From Candidatus Roizmanbacteria bacterium CG_4_10_14_0_8_um_filter_33_9 (lineage in GTDB: Bacteria > Patescibacteriota > Microgenomatia > UBA1406 > GWC2-37-13), in NCBI GenBank assembly GCA_002785065.1, contig PFLI01000163.1, positions 1 to 5,476 of the forward strand: 5,476 bases of DNA, read 5' to 3'. This document shows, one piece after another, positions 1 through 4,667 of the stretch. The number at the start of each line of letters is the position of its first letter. Positions within the stretch are counted from its first letter, which is position 1. A model generated the notes under the pieces. It was not told the DNA's origin. It saw only the letters and a list, made by a program, of their open reading frames with translations, and did no database searches. A program made the position numbers and the translations under genes.

Positions 1-5
1 AGAAA

Positions 6-21
6 GTCGGACTTAGCCGAC
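6..21 (-). terminator. Small hairpin terminator after the methyltransferase-like gene
   Basis: Read on the minus strand, GTCGG and CCGAC form a perfect 5-bp stem around a 6-nt loop (CTAAGT), followed at once by TTTCT at the window edge. It lies 14 nt past the stop codon of the minus-strand gene ending at 35, where a Rho-independent terminator would be expected. The stem is short and the T run is interrupted and cut by the edge, so strength is uncertain. Confidence 0.5.
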
Positions 22-34
22 CAGTGCCACACTC

Positions 35-715
35 TTAAACGAGGTGTTTAACTGCATAAAAACCAGTATTTTCACTATAAATACTATTATAAGGCGACAA
101 TACAACCAAAGAAACTTTACAAAAACCACCATTTGATACTTCACTTATTAAAGTTGTCTTTAAATAAGGACGAACCAATCGTAAAAAGGAACCTAAACTT
201 CTCTCATGAGCAACCGCTCCATAAGAAATTAATTTTCGCACGTTATCGAGAAAGGGTAATAATGGAGCTTCAATATAACACATCAATAAACCATTATTGG
301 TTAATACTTCTGATGAACGTAAAGCAAACTGCGCAAGTTGTTGACCACTAAAATAATCAGTTGTATAGTCAGCAAATATAAAGTCAAAACTATTTGGTGC
401 AAAAGGGAGTTCTTCAAGTTTACAACGAACCCCACCCTCGCAACATTTAATTTGTTCTAATTGAGTTAGAGGTCGCTTATTCATATCAGCTATTATATGT
501 ACGTCAGATGAATGATTGTGAATTTGTTGACAAAATCGTATAAATGCTTCCCTTGTGCCATTTTCTGGATGTGCACCAGCAAGTAAAAATCTTTTTGGAT
601 CATTCGCGGGTAACATCTGAGAATTTTGTTTCTGTAAGTATCGAAGAGCCATATCATATCCAGATGATCCAAATGGAATTATATCTTTATTTTGATAATA
701 CCTTTCCCAACTCAT
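35..715 (-). CDS. Class I SAM-dependent methyltransferase-like protein
   Basis: A 226-residue soluble protein with the layout of a class I SAM-dependent methyltransferase (Methyltransf_11-like). Seen: a hydrophobic strand and glycine turn at residues 43-53 (FLLAGAHPENG) in the motif I position; an acidic end to the next strand at D77 (VHIIAD); and a convincing motif at 100-118 (LEELPFAPNSFDFIFADYT), the usual 'L-PF-sFD-I' segment, followed by 'SEVLTNNGLL' at 135-144, matching the 'R-L-pgG-l' strand. Motif I lacks the classical GxGxG, so SAM binding is atypical or weakened. The substrate cannot be told from sequence. The ATG start has no Shine-Dalgarno sequence. The gene lies 64 bp downstream of the TrmB-type regulator on the same strand and may be co-transcribed with it or regulated by it. 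It ends in TAA, followed by a hairpin. Confidence 0.7.
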   Translation of the reverse strand: MSWERYYQNKDIIPFGSSGYDMALRYLQKQNSQMLPANDPKRFLLAGAHPENGTREAFIRFCQQIHNHSSDVHIIADMNKRPLTQLEQIKCCEGGVRCKLEELPFAPNSFDFIFADYTTDYFSGQQLAQFALRSSEVLTNNGLLMCYIEAPLLPFLDNVRKLISYGAVAHERSLGSFLRLVRPYLKTTLISEVSNGGFCKVSLVVLSPYNSIYSENTGFYAVKHLV

Positions 716-728
716 ATATATATTAATT

Positions 729-743
729 TAGACCTATAGTCTA
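729..743. promoter_or_regulatory. Inverted repeat upstream of the methyltransferase-like gene
   Basis: TAGAC and GTCTA form perfect 5-bp arms around a 5-nt centre (CTATA) in the 64-bp spacer between the regulator stop and the methyltransferase start. It is the only clear dyad in that spacer. On the minus strand it also contains TATAGG, a weak -10-like hexamer. An operator read by the upstream TrmB-type protein is possible, but this is inferred from position only. Confidence 0.3.
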
Positions 744-779
744 CCAGAAAGATCATAAGAATACAAGTATATGCAGATG

Positions 780-1655
780 TTATTTTGAGCTCCTCTTTTT
801 TCTTTCCTCTCTTAAAAACTCATTCTCCCCCAACTCTTTTACAAAAGAATCGGTTACGGGGGTGGCAATATTCCACAATACCTTAAATATTGACTTAAAG
901 GAAGTTGACACCAGTTTAGATGTTAATAGAGATGCCCAGATTTCATCGTCTTTTGCAACAACCATAATTACTTTGTCTAAGAATACGTACATATCATGCT
1001 CCAATTGAAATAACTCCTCATCAATATACCGATATTCATGATAATGAATGTAGTCTTTGTTCCGTCCATATTGATATGTGAGAACGTGACGAGTCCATTC
1101 ATTAAGTGGTGTTATTGTTTTTACCCGTTTTGTTCCCTTCCTTATTTTGAGGGTTTGAGACACTTCTGTATTGATATAATTTTTACCCAAAGTATCCATT
1201 GGCATCATATGATCGAAATAATAAATATCGACATTATTTGGCAGTTCTTTCAGTATTGAATACACTTTGCTTATTCCCATTTTACCGGGAAAAAACTGCC
1301 AATCTGCATTGGGTTTGTGAGATAGAAAATCATCTTTTAAATCTGATAAGAGGCCAACAATATCAACTTCAAGCTGCGTCAATTCTTTTCTTCGATTAAT
1401 AATAATTTCGCGAAGAACTGAAGGATTTTGCGGAACAATCCATGTTTGCTGCTTTTCTAACCCTTGACTGGATTTAATGGTAATAAGCTTTTTCAAAGCT
1501 AAACTCATCATTACATCGTATACAGTCGTGCGAGGTATTCCTGTTAATCTGGCAATTTTAAAGGGTGAAATCTCTTTATGTTTGATTGCTTCTAAATACA
1601 CAATAATCTCATTTTTAGTAAGACCAAAAGAAGAGAGGGTGCTATAAGTACTCAT
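780..1655 (-). CDS. TrmB-family transcriptional regulator
   Basis: A 291-residue DNA-binding regulator. The N-terminal part (about residues 5-75) is a winged helix-turn-helix of the TrmB type (Sugar_tr_TrmB): 'LSSFGLTKNEIIVYLEAI' leads into 'SPFKIARLTGIPRTTVYDVMMSLALKKLI' at 30-58, with the recognition helix around PRTTVYDVM. A charged helix at 82-110 (IINRRKELTQLEVDIVGLL) is likely the dimerising coiled coil. The C-terminal half has the ligand-sensing layout common in bacterial TrmB-like proteins: 'FFPGKMGISKVYSILKEL' at 121-138, 'MYVFLDKVIMVVAKDDEIWASLLTS' near 222-246, and 'FKSIFKVLWNIA' at 253-264. Archaeal TrmB proteins respond to sugars, but no effector can be assigned here. It is divergent from the C45 hydrolase and upstream of the methyltransferase-like gene, both plausible targets. 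The ATG is preceded by TATTAT with a 6-nt gap, consistent with a leaderless start. Confidence 0.85.
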   Translation of the reverse strand: MSTYSTLSSFGLTKNEIIVYLEAIKHKEISPFKIARLTGIPRTTVYDVMMSLALKKLITIKSSQGLEKQQTWIVPQNPSVLREIIINRRKELTQLEVDIVGLLSDLKDDFLSHKPNADWQFFPGKMGISKVYSILKELPNNVDIYYFDHMMPMDTLGKNYINTEVSQTLKIRKGTKRVKTITPLNEWTRHVLTYQYGRNKDYIHYHEYRYIDEELFQLEHDMYVFLDKVIMVVAKDDEIWASLLTSKLVSTSFKSIFKVLWNIATPVTDSFVKELGENEFLREERKKRSSK

Positions 1656-1661
1656 AGATTT

Positions 1662-1689
1662 ATAATAATTTAACAGATGAACAAGTTAA
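1662..1689 (-). promoter_or_regulatory. Candidate promoter of the TrmB-type regulator
   Basis: On the minus strand TATTAT (1667-1662, 5 of 6 to TATAAT) lies 6 nt before the ATG, the same spacing seen at the hydrolase gene. A TTAACT hexamer (1689-1684, partly outside this span, 4 of 6 to TTGACA) lies 16 bp upstream and comes from the edge of the GTTAAC repeat array. The -10 is reasonable and the -35 weak. Confidence 0.4.
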
Positions 1690-1740
1690 CGGGTTAACGA
1701 ATTCGTTAATTCGTTAATTCTTTAACCTATTAATTGATTA
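1685..1740. repeat. Array of seven 8-bp units based on GTTAAC/TTCGTTAA
   Basis: Seven consecutive 8-bp units run in strict register. The first two are GTTAACGG and GTTAACGA; the array then flips to the complementary form (ATTCGTTA twice) and decays through ATTCTTTA, ACCTATTA and ATTGATTA. The flip creates a perfect 16-bp palindrome, TTAACGAATTCGTTAA, at 1694-1709. With G-U pairs the RNA form could extend the stem to about 17 pairs. The array fills the divergent spacer between the regulator and the hydrolase, and a related array lies at 4589-4652. Function is unknown; it may be an operator cluster or a propagated intergenic repeat. Confidence 0.75.
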
Positions 1741-1772
1741 TATTCTACCACCGTCGTCACTGTCCGTCAAGT

Positions 1773-1801
1773 TTGACTATGCCATTTTGCTTATATATAA
1801 T
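1773..1801 (+). promoter_or_regulatory. Promoter of the C45 hydrolase (leaderless start)
   Basis: TTGACT (1773-1778, 5 of 6) and TATAAT (1796-1801, perfect) are separated by exactly 17 bp. Transcription about 7 nt past the -10 would begin at 1808, the A of the ATG, so the mRNA should have no leader. GTCAA at 1766-1770 and TTGAC at 1773-1777 form an inverted repeat with a 2-nt centre that overlaps the -35, a plausible repressor site. Confidence 0.72.
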
Positions 1802-1807
1802 ACTTTC

Positions 1808-2542
1808 ATGTGTACGACAGCAGTAAAACATCTGAACGACTCATGGTTCCTTATCAAAACTCGTGATCCTGTTTTATGGATGAGATGGAATGATGAAATA
1901 AAACTATTTGATACGTCTAATGACAAATATACGAAACTTATCATACAGAATCCCGATATACATCAGGATGGATATTACGGCGGAATAAATAAAAAAGGAG
2001 TTGCCTTTGTTGCAACCTATGTCCATATCGCAGAAAATCAGATTTCTTATATTCGAAGACCATACGTCCGTTTAATATTAGACGCTTCGACTGCAAAAGA
2101 AGCTGTAAAAATAATTCGTTCTTTTAATCCAAAAATAGGTGGGAATATGTTTGTAGCAGATCAAAATGAGTGTTTTGGCATTGAAGGAGTTCCTGAAACA
2201 TACTATGTTGAAAAAATCATAAAACCCGCAGTAAAAACAAACCATTTTCTTCATTTACCAAAACGGAATCTAGGATTTAATACTCATAAGGGATTTGAAC
2301 AATGGTCACACAATCATCAATCCCGCGCGGAAGAACTTATTGTAAAAGCAACAAATATTAAAGATCTAATAAATATCCTTAAAGATCGTAAAAATGCCAA
2401 TACAAAAACTGCAATATGTACTACACGAAAAGAAAATAAATGCTTTACCCATTCGGCCTTTATCTTTGATACAAAAAAAGTCAAAGTATATTACTGTCAA
2501 GGCAACCCGCTCGAACATGAGTTTAAGGAGTACAGTTTTTAA
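1808..2542 (+). CDS. C45-type Ntn-hydrolase (acyltransferase / amide hydrolase)
   Basis: A 244-residue protein resembling the C45 / acyl-CoA:6-aminopenicillanate acyltransferase and linear-amide hydrolase group of Ntn hydrolases. Seen: MCTTAV at the N-terminus, with Cys2 as the expected nucleophile once Met1 is removed; KTRDP at 17-21, the conserved early Arg-Asp; GGINKKGVA at 58-66; FVADQNECFGIEGVP at 115-129; TNHFL at 144-148 with the family Asn; SRAEEL at 172-177; and a C-terminal 'VYYCQGNPLEHEFKEYSF' resembling the usual 'G-P....f..y' ending. The ATG at 1808 is chosen over the in-frame TTG at 1787 because the -10 box lies between them and because Cys must be residue 2. There is no signal peptide, so it probably acts in the cytoplasm. 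The substrate is unknown; it could cleave or transfer an acyl group on an amide. Its stop overlaps the stop of the convergent sortase. Confidence 0.78.
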   Translation: MCTTAVKHLNDSWFLIKTRDPVLWMRWNDEIKLFDTSNDKYTKLIIQNPDIHQDGYYGGINKKGVAFVATYVHIAENQISYIRRPYVRLILDASTAKEAVKIIRSFNPKIGGNMFVADQNECFGIEGVPETYYVEKIIKPAVKTNHFLHLPKRNLGFNTHKGFEQWSHNHQSRAEELIVKATNIKDLINILKDRKNANTKTAICTTRKENKCFTHSAFIFDTKKVKVYYCQGNPLEHEFKEYSF

Positions 2543-3282
2543 TCCGTCACGCGGACAGCAAATACAAGAAGTCTTTTTAAAGTAGTTCCCGGAGGCCAGC
2601 AGGTTTGAAGAGTTAAAAATTCTCTGTTGGTTTTTCGGGTGAGATATTCCACTTGAGCCGGGTCAACAATGGTTCGATCTATCACATGATACTTATAACG
2701 TAAACCCTTAAAAAAGACATTAATTTCATCTCCTGCTTCAAGCTTACCTAACAAATAAAATACTGCGTTATAAGTTCCTACATTCCAAAAATAATCAGTT
2801 GAATGCGCAAACAAAAATATATGCCCACCTTCCCCAGGGAAAGCAGTACCCATAACATGACCAACTCCATGATTTAAAGCATCTAAATATATTTTTTCAT
2901 CACCTGCATCAACGTTTGGAATTATCCGTGCATTTGCTCCAATTTTGGGAATAACAATACTATAGTTTGGATCTTCGGGAATAAGCGCTTCAATTGGTTT
3001 TCCACGCAACATCTCAGCTAATCCACCTTTTTTCCCTGAAGGAGTTTTTTGAAGGGTAAAAACAGCTTCTTCTTTTGTTGTTGCCACAATATATTTTTTT
3101 TCTGTCTTTTGTTCAATAAGATAACGAATTTCCTGTCGGACCGGCAAATAAAACGTTTTTCCAACCATAAAAAGTGAGGAAAAAATAAGAAAATTACCCA
3201 ATGTCCGTAAAATAAGCACACGAATATAATCTTTTTGTTTAGCTTTTTTTATGTGGTGATGAATTGATGTGGCGTTTTTCAT
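2539..3282 (-). CDS. Membrane-anchored sortase (class D/E-like transpeptidase)
   Basis: A 247-residue cysteine transpeptidase that cuts a sorting signal and joins the protein to a cell-surface acceptor. Seen in order: a basic N-terminus, one membrane segment at about 22-46 (VLILRTLGNFLIFSSLFMVG), a linker, and the sortase barrel from about 107 (YSIVIPKIGANARIIPNVD). The catalytic His is H160 (FLFAHSTD), preceded by 'GTAFPGEGGHIF'. C228 lies in the TLxTC motif (LTLQTCWPPGTTLKR), and R237 completes the triad. The N-terminal anchor fits a type II membrane protein with the enzyme outside. The WPPGT after the Cys is typical of sortases in Patescibacteria and class D/E-like groups; exact class is uncertain. 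No substrate protein with a sorting signal is visible here. The start is only 11 nt downstream of tRNA-Arg, so expression probably comes from the tRNA promoter. Confidence 0.9.
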   Translation of the reverse strand: MKNATSIHHHIKKAKQKDYIRVLILRTLGNFLIFSSLFMVGKTFYLPVRQEIRYLIEQKTEKKYIVATTKEEAVFTLQKTPSGKKGGLAEMLRGKPIEALIPEDPNYSIVIPKIGANARIIPNVDAGDEKIYLDALNHGVGHVMGTAFPGEGGHIFLFAHSTDYFWNVGTYNAVFYLLGKLEAGDEINVFFKGLRYKYHVIDRTIVDPAQVEYLTRKTNREFLTLQTCWPPGTTLKRLLVFAVRVTD

Positions 3283-3293
3283 AAGAAAAAGTG

Positions 3294-3365
3294 TGCTCCC
3301 GGGCGGAATTGAACCACCATCAGACGCTTAGGACGCGCCAGTTCTATCCGTTGAACTACGGGAGC
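3294..3365 (-). tRNA. tRNA-Arg (anticodon CCU)
   Basis: A complete 72-nt cloverleaf on the minus strand. The acceptor stem GCTCCCG pairs with CGGGAGC; the D stem is GTTC/GAAC around AACGGATA; the anticodon stem GGCGC/GCGTC (one G-U) carries loop GTCCTAA, giving anticodon CCT (T33 and A37 present); the variable loop is TGAT; the T stem GGTGG/CCGCC (one T-G) carries loop TTCAATT. The discriminator is A at 3294. The next bases are CAC, so CCA is not encoded and must be added. CCU reads AGG codons. It is followed after 11 nt by the sortase start and preceded by the 9-bp repeat array. Confidence 0.95.
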
Positions 3366-3381
3366 TGACAGTTAAATAATG

Positions 3382-3387
3382 ATTATA
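3382..3387 (-). promoter_or_regulatory. Candidate -10 box for tRNA-Arg (and sortase)
   Basis: A perfect TATAAT on the minus strand, ending 16 nt before the tRNA 5' end, would give a short leader of about 9-10 nt for RNase P to remove. It is part of a repeat unit. No good -35 is seen 16-18 bp upstream, so the assignment is tentative. Confidence 0.4.
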
Positions 3388-3417
3388 ACAGTTATAACTA
3401 TTATAACTGTTATACTT
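3382..3417. repeat. 9-bp repeat array (RTTATAAYN), 3' side of the four-helix gene
   Basis: Three clean units in strict 9-bp register (ATTATAACA, GTTATAACT, ATTATAACT) and one degenerate unit (GTTATACTT). The core GTTATAAC is itself an 8-bp palindrome, so the array reads alike on both strands. The stop codon of the four-helix gene (3412-3410) lies in the last unit, and every further unit gives another in-frame TAA or TAG. Positions 3382-3405 match 3967-3990 at 23 of 24 bases in direct orientation. Confidence 0.85.
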
Positions 3418-3934
3418 TTCTATTCCTATAAGCCAAACGCTTTTTTAACAAATTTTCTCTAAAGCCACCTTTTTTAACAAAGTCCTCTTCTAACCACCGC
3501 ATCTTTTGGTCAAGAAGTTGATTTGTTTGATTGATAAGACAAATCATGGTATTAGCAGCAGATCCAGGAGAAATAATATAATTTTTATAATCATTGTAAC
3601 TGTTATAACGATTATAAACTAACTTACGAACAGTTTGTGCTTGCGCTGATGACTTTTCCCAAAGAATAAACTTTTTCTGTCTTAGAAAATCCTGATAATC
3701 ATTTAGGAGTTCTTCAAGTGAGGCACGGGCTACACTAACAAGCTTAATTTTACTTTCAATACTTTTTTCCATATAACCTTCGGCAATGTTTTGCTTACCG
3801 GATCGAGCAGCTTGAATCATTTGATCCGTAGTTCGAGAACGTTTATCAATATAACGATCACAAAACTCTACCGTAAAATCATAAATGATCTCTGACTGTT
3901 TGAAAAAAGGAAGACTCTTATAACCACCATCCAT
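3410..3934 (-). CDS. Four-helix-bundle protein with C-terminal suffix domain (S23/IVP family)
   Basis: A 174-residue protein of the 23S rRNA intervening-sequence / four-helix-bundle family (TIGR02436-like), extended by what looks like the four-helix-bundle suffix domain. Residues 5-90 hold the bundle, with the family signature 'DQMIQAARSGKQNIAEGY' at 37-54 and 'VARASLEELLNDYQDFL' at 68-84. Residues 124-168 (GSAANTMICLINQTNQLLDQ, then WLEEDFVKKGGFREN) form the suffix. Between them, residues 107-119 read YNRYNSYNDYKNY, a tripeptide repeat encoded by the same 9-bp DNA repeat found on both sides of the gene. Related proteins are encoded in rRNA intervening sequences, and Avd of diversity-generating retroelements shares the fold; the molecular job here is unknown. 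No reverse transcriptase is nearby. The stop codon lies within the downstream array. The start (ATGGATGG) has no ribosome binding site. Confidence 0.85.
   Translation of the reverse strand: MDGGYKSLPFFKQSEIIYDFTVEFCDRYIDKRSRTTDQMIQAARSGKQNIAEGYMEKSIESKIKLVSVARASLEELLNDYQDFLRQKKFILWEKSSAQAQTVRKLVYNRYNSYNDYKNYIISPGSAANTMICLINQTNQLLDQKMRWLEEDFVKKGGFRENLLKKRLAYRNRKV
3584..3619. repeat. 9-bp repeat array inside the four-helix gene
   Basis: Four units in 9-bp register (TTTATAATC, ATTGTAACT, GTTATAACG, ATTATAAAC) lie within the coding region and match the flanking consensus RTTATAAYN. On the coding strand they read TAT-AAY-NNN, giving the Y-N-x linker between the bundle and suffix domains. Because units are nine bases long, gain or loss keeps the frame, and this is the phase without stop codons. 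Confidence 0.8.
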
Positions 3935-3948
3935 AGAAAAGAATAATT

Positions 3949-3990
3949 GTTATAATGGTTATAATTATTATAACAGTTATAACCATTATA
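3949..3990. repeat. 9-bp repeat array between the four-helix gene and tmk
   Basis: Four full units in 9-bp register (GTTATAATG, GTTATAATT, ATTATAACA, GTTATAACC) and a fifth partial unit whose final A is the A of the tmk ATG. The array fills most of the 55-bp divergent spacer and holds several TATAAT/TATAAC hexamers on both strands, so it is probably also promoter DNA for both genes. Positions 3967-3990 directly repeat 3382-3405 with one mismatch. Confidence 0.85.
3978..3983 (+). promoter_or_regulatory. Candidate -10 box for thymidylate kinase
   Basis: TATAAC (5 of 6) within a repeat unit ends 6 nt before the tmk ATG, the same spacing as the strong hydrolase promoter, which would give a leaderless mRNA. 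No convincing -35 is present. Confidence 0.42.
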
Positions 3991-4586
3991 TGTTCATAGT
4001 CATAGAGGGCATCGATGGAGCGGGGTGCGAAACACAAGCAATTAATCTACAAAACTGGTTAAAACGCGACAATATCCCCTTTTCTTTCATCAAATACCCA
4101 AATTACAATGCAAACGTGGGTAAATTTATACGTGAATTCCTTTACAACAATAAAAATTTAGATGCAGAAATGCAGTTTCTCCTTTATTCAATGCAATTTT
4201 TATCCGATCGTGAATTTATTAAAAAAGAACGAAAAAACAAAATTCTCATAGCAGACCGATATTTTTCAACAACCCTTTGTTTTCAGACATTAGCAGGGCT
4301 TCCTATTGAAAAACAGCTGCGATTTGCAGATGATTTTGGAATGGAAAAACCTGATTTCGTATTCTACCTGAATGTCCAACCAGATATTGCAATAAAACGA
4401 AAATCTGGTGAACAAAAAGAAAAAAACCGTACTGAAAAAGATTTCGATAATATCAGAAAAACATATAAACAATATGATGAACTAATAAAGGCTCAAACCT
4501 GGACAAAATGGATTAATATTGACGGTGAAAAGGATATTGATGGAGTAACAAAACAGATTTATGATAGAATTAAAAATACAATTTAA
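3990..4586 (+). CDS. tmk: Thymidylate kinase (dTMP kinase), unusual P-loop
   Basis: A 198-residue P-loop nucleotide kinase that would phosphorylate dTMP to dTDP in the cytoplasm, of usual length for the family. Seen: MFIVIEGIDGAGCETQ at 1-16, the P-loop position; KYPNYNANVGKFIREFL at 35-51, the nucleotide-binding 'yPnY...g..iRe.L' segment; IADRYFSTTLCFQ at 87-99 with the diagnostic DRY; PDFVFYLNVQPDIAIKR at 121-137; and a lysine/arginine-rich LID near 137-150. The oddity is the P-loop: normal enzymes have GxGK(S/T)TQ, but here C13 and E14 replace the phosphate-binding Lys and the Ser/Thr. The codons TGC and GAA each differ from Lys and Ser/Thr codons by more than a likely single read error. 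It may be a divergent active subtype or a kinase with changed function. The start ATG lies in the end of the 9-bp array. The next gene is an NDK, the following step to dTTP. Confidence 0.85.
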   Translation: MFIVIEGIDGAGCETQAINLQNWLKRDNIPFSFIKYPNYNANVGKFIREFLYNNKNLDAEMQFLLYSMQFLSDREFIKKERKNKILIADRYFSTTLCFQTLAGLPIEKQLRFADDFGMEKPDFVFYLNVQPDIAIKRKSGEQKEKNRTEKDFDNIRKTYKQYDELIKAQTWTKWINIDGEKDIDGVTKQIYDRIKNTI

Positions 4587-4588
4587 TA

Positions 4589-4652
4589 ATTAACGGATTA
4601 AAAAATTAACGAATTCGTACAAAAATACGTTAACCCATTAATTCGTTAACTA
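4589..4652. repeat. Second 8-bp GTTAAC-type array, between tmk and ndk
   Basis: Eight units in strict 8-bp register include ATTAACGG, ATTAACGA, GTTAACCC, ATTAATTC and GTTAACTA, with degenerate units in the middle. It shares the 13-mer TTAACGAATTCGT (4606-4618) and the 12-mer TTAATTCGTTAA (4638-4649) with the array at 1685-1740. The left half carries TTAACG and the right half carries CGTTAAC and TTCGTTAA, so the whole can fold back around the A-rich centre near 4621-4626. It occupies most of the 81-bp spacer and contains no clear promoter. Confidence 0.75.
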
Positions 4653-4667
4653 ACAAATCAACTGAAT

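Noticed and set aside
1..34. Possible edge fragment of a tRNA with an anticodon-like arm
   Set aside because: The 5-bp stem closes a 6-nt loop, not seven, and no D or T arm matches in the following sequence; a terminator for the gene ending at 35 fits better.
1787..1807. In-frame TTG start giving seven more residues on the C45 hydrolase
   Set aside because: The TATAAT box lies between this TTG and the ATG at 1808, and the enzyme family needs Cys directly after Met.
2394..2585. Small plus-strand open frame at the end of the hydrolase
   Set aside because: It overlaps the hydrolase in another frame and has no recognisable protein features; other short overlapping frames were rejected for the same reason.
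3410..3934. Diversity-generating retroelement, with the four-helix protein as Avd
   Set aside because: No reverse transcriptase, template/variable repeat pair or variable target protein is in the window, and the suffix domain is not part of classical Avd.
3382..3990. CRISPR-like array
   Set aside because: Units are 9 bp, contiguous and without unique spacers, and no cas gene is present.
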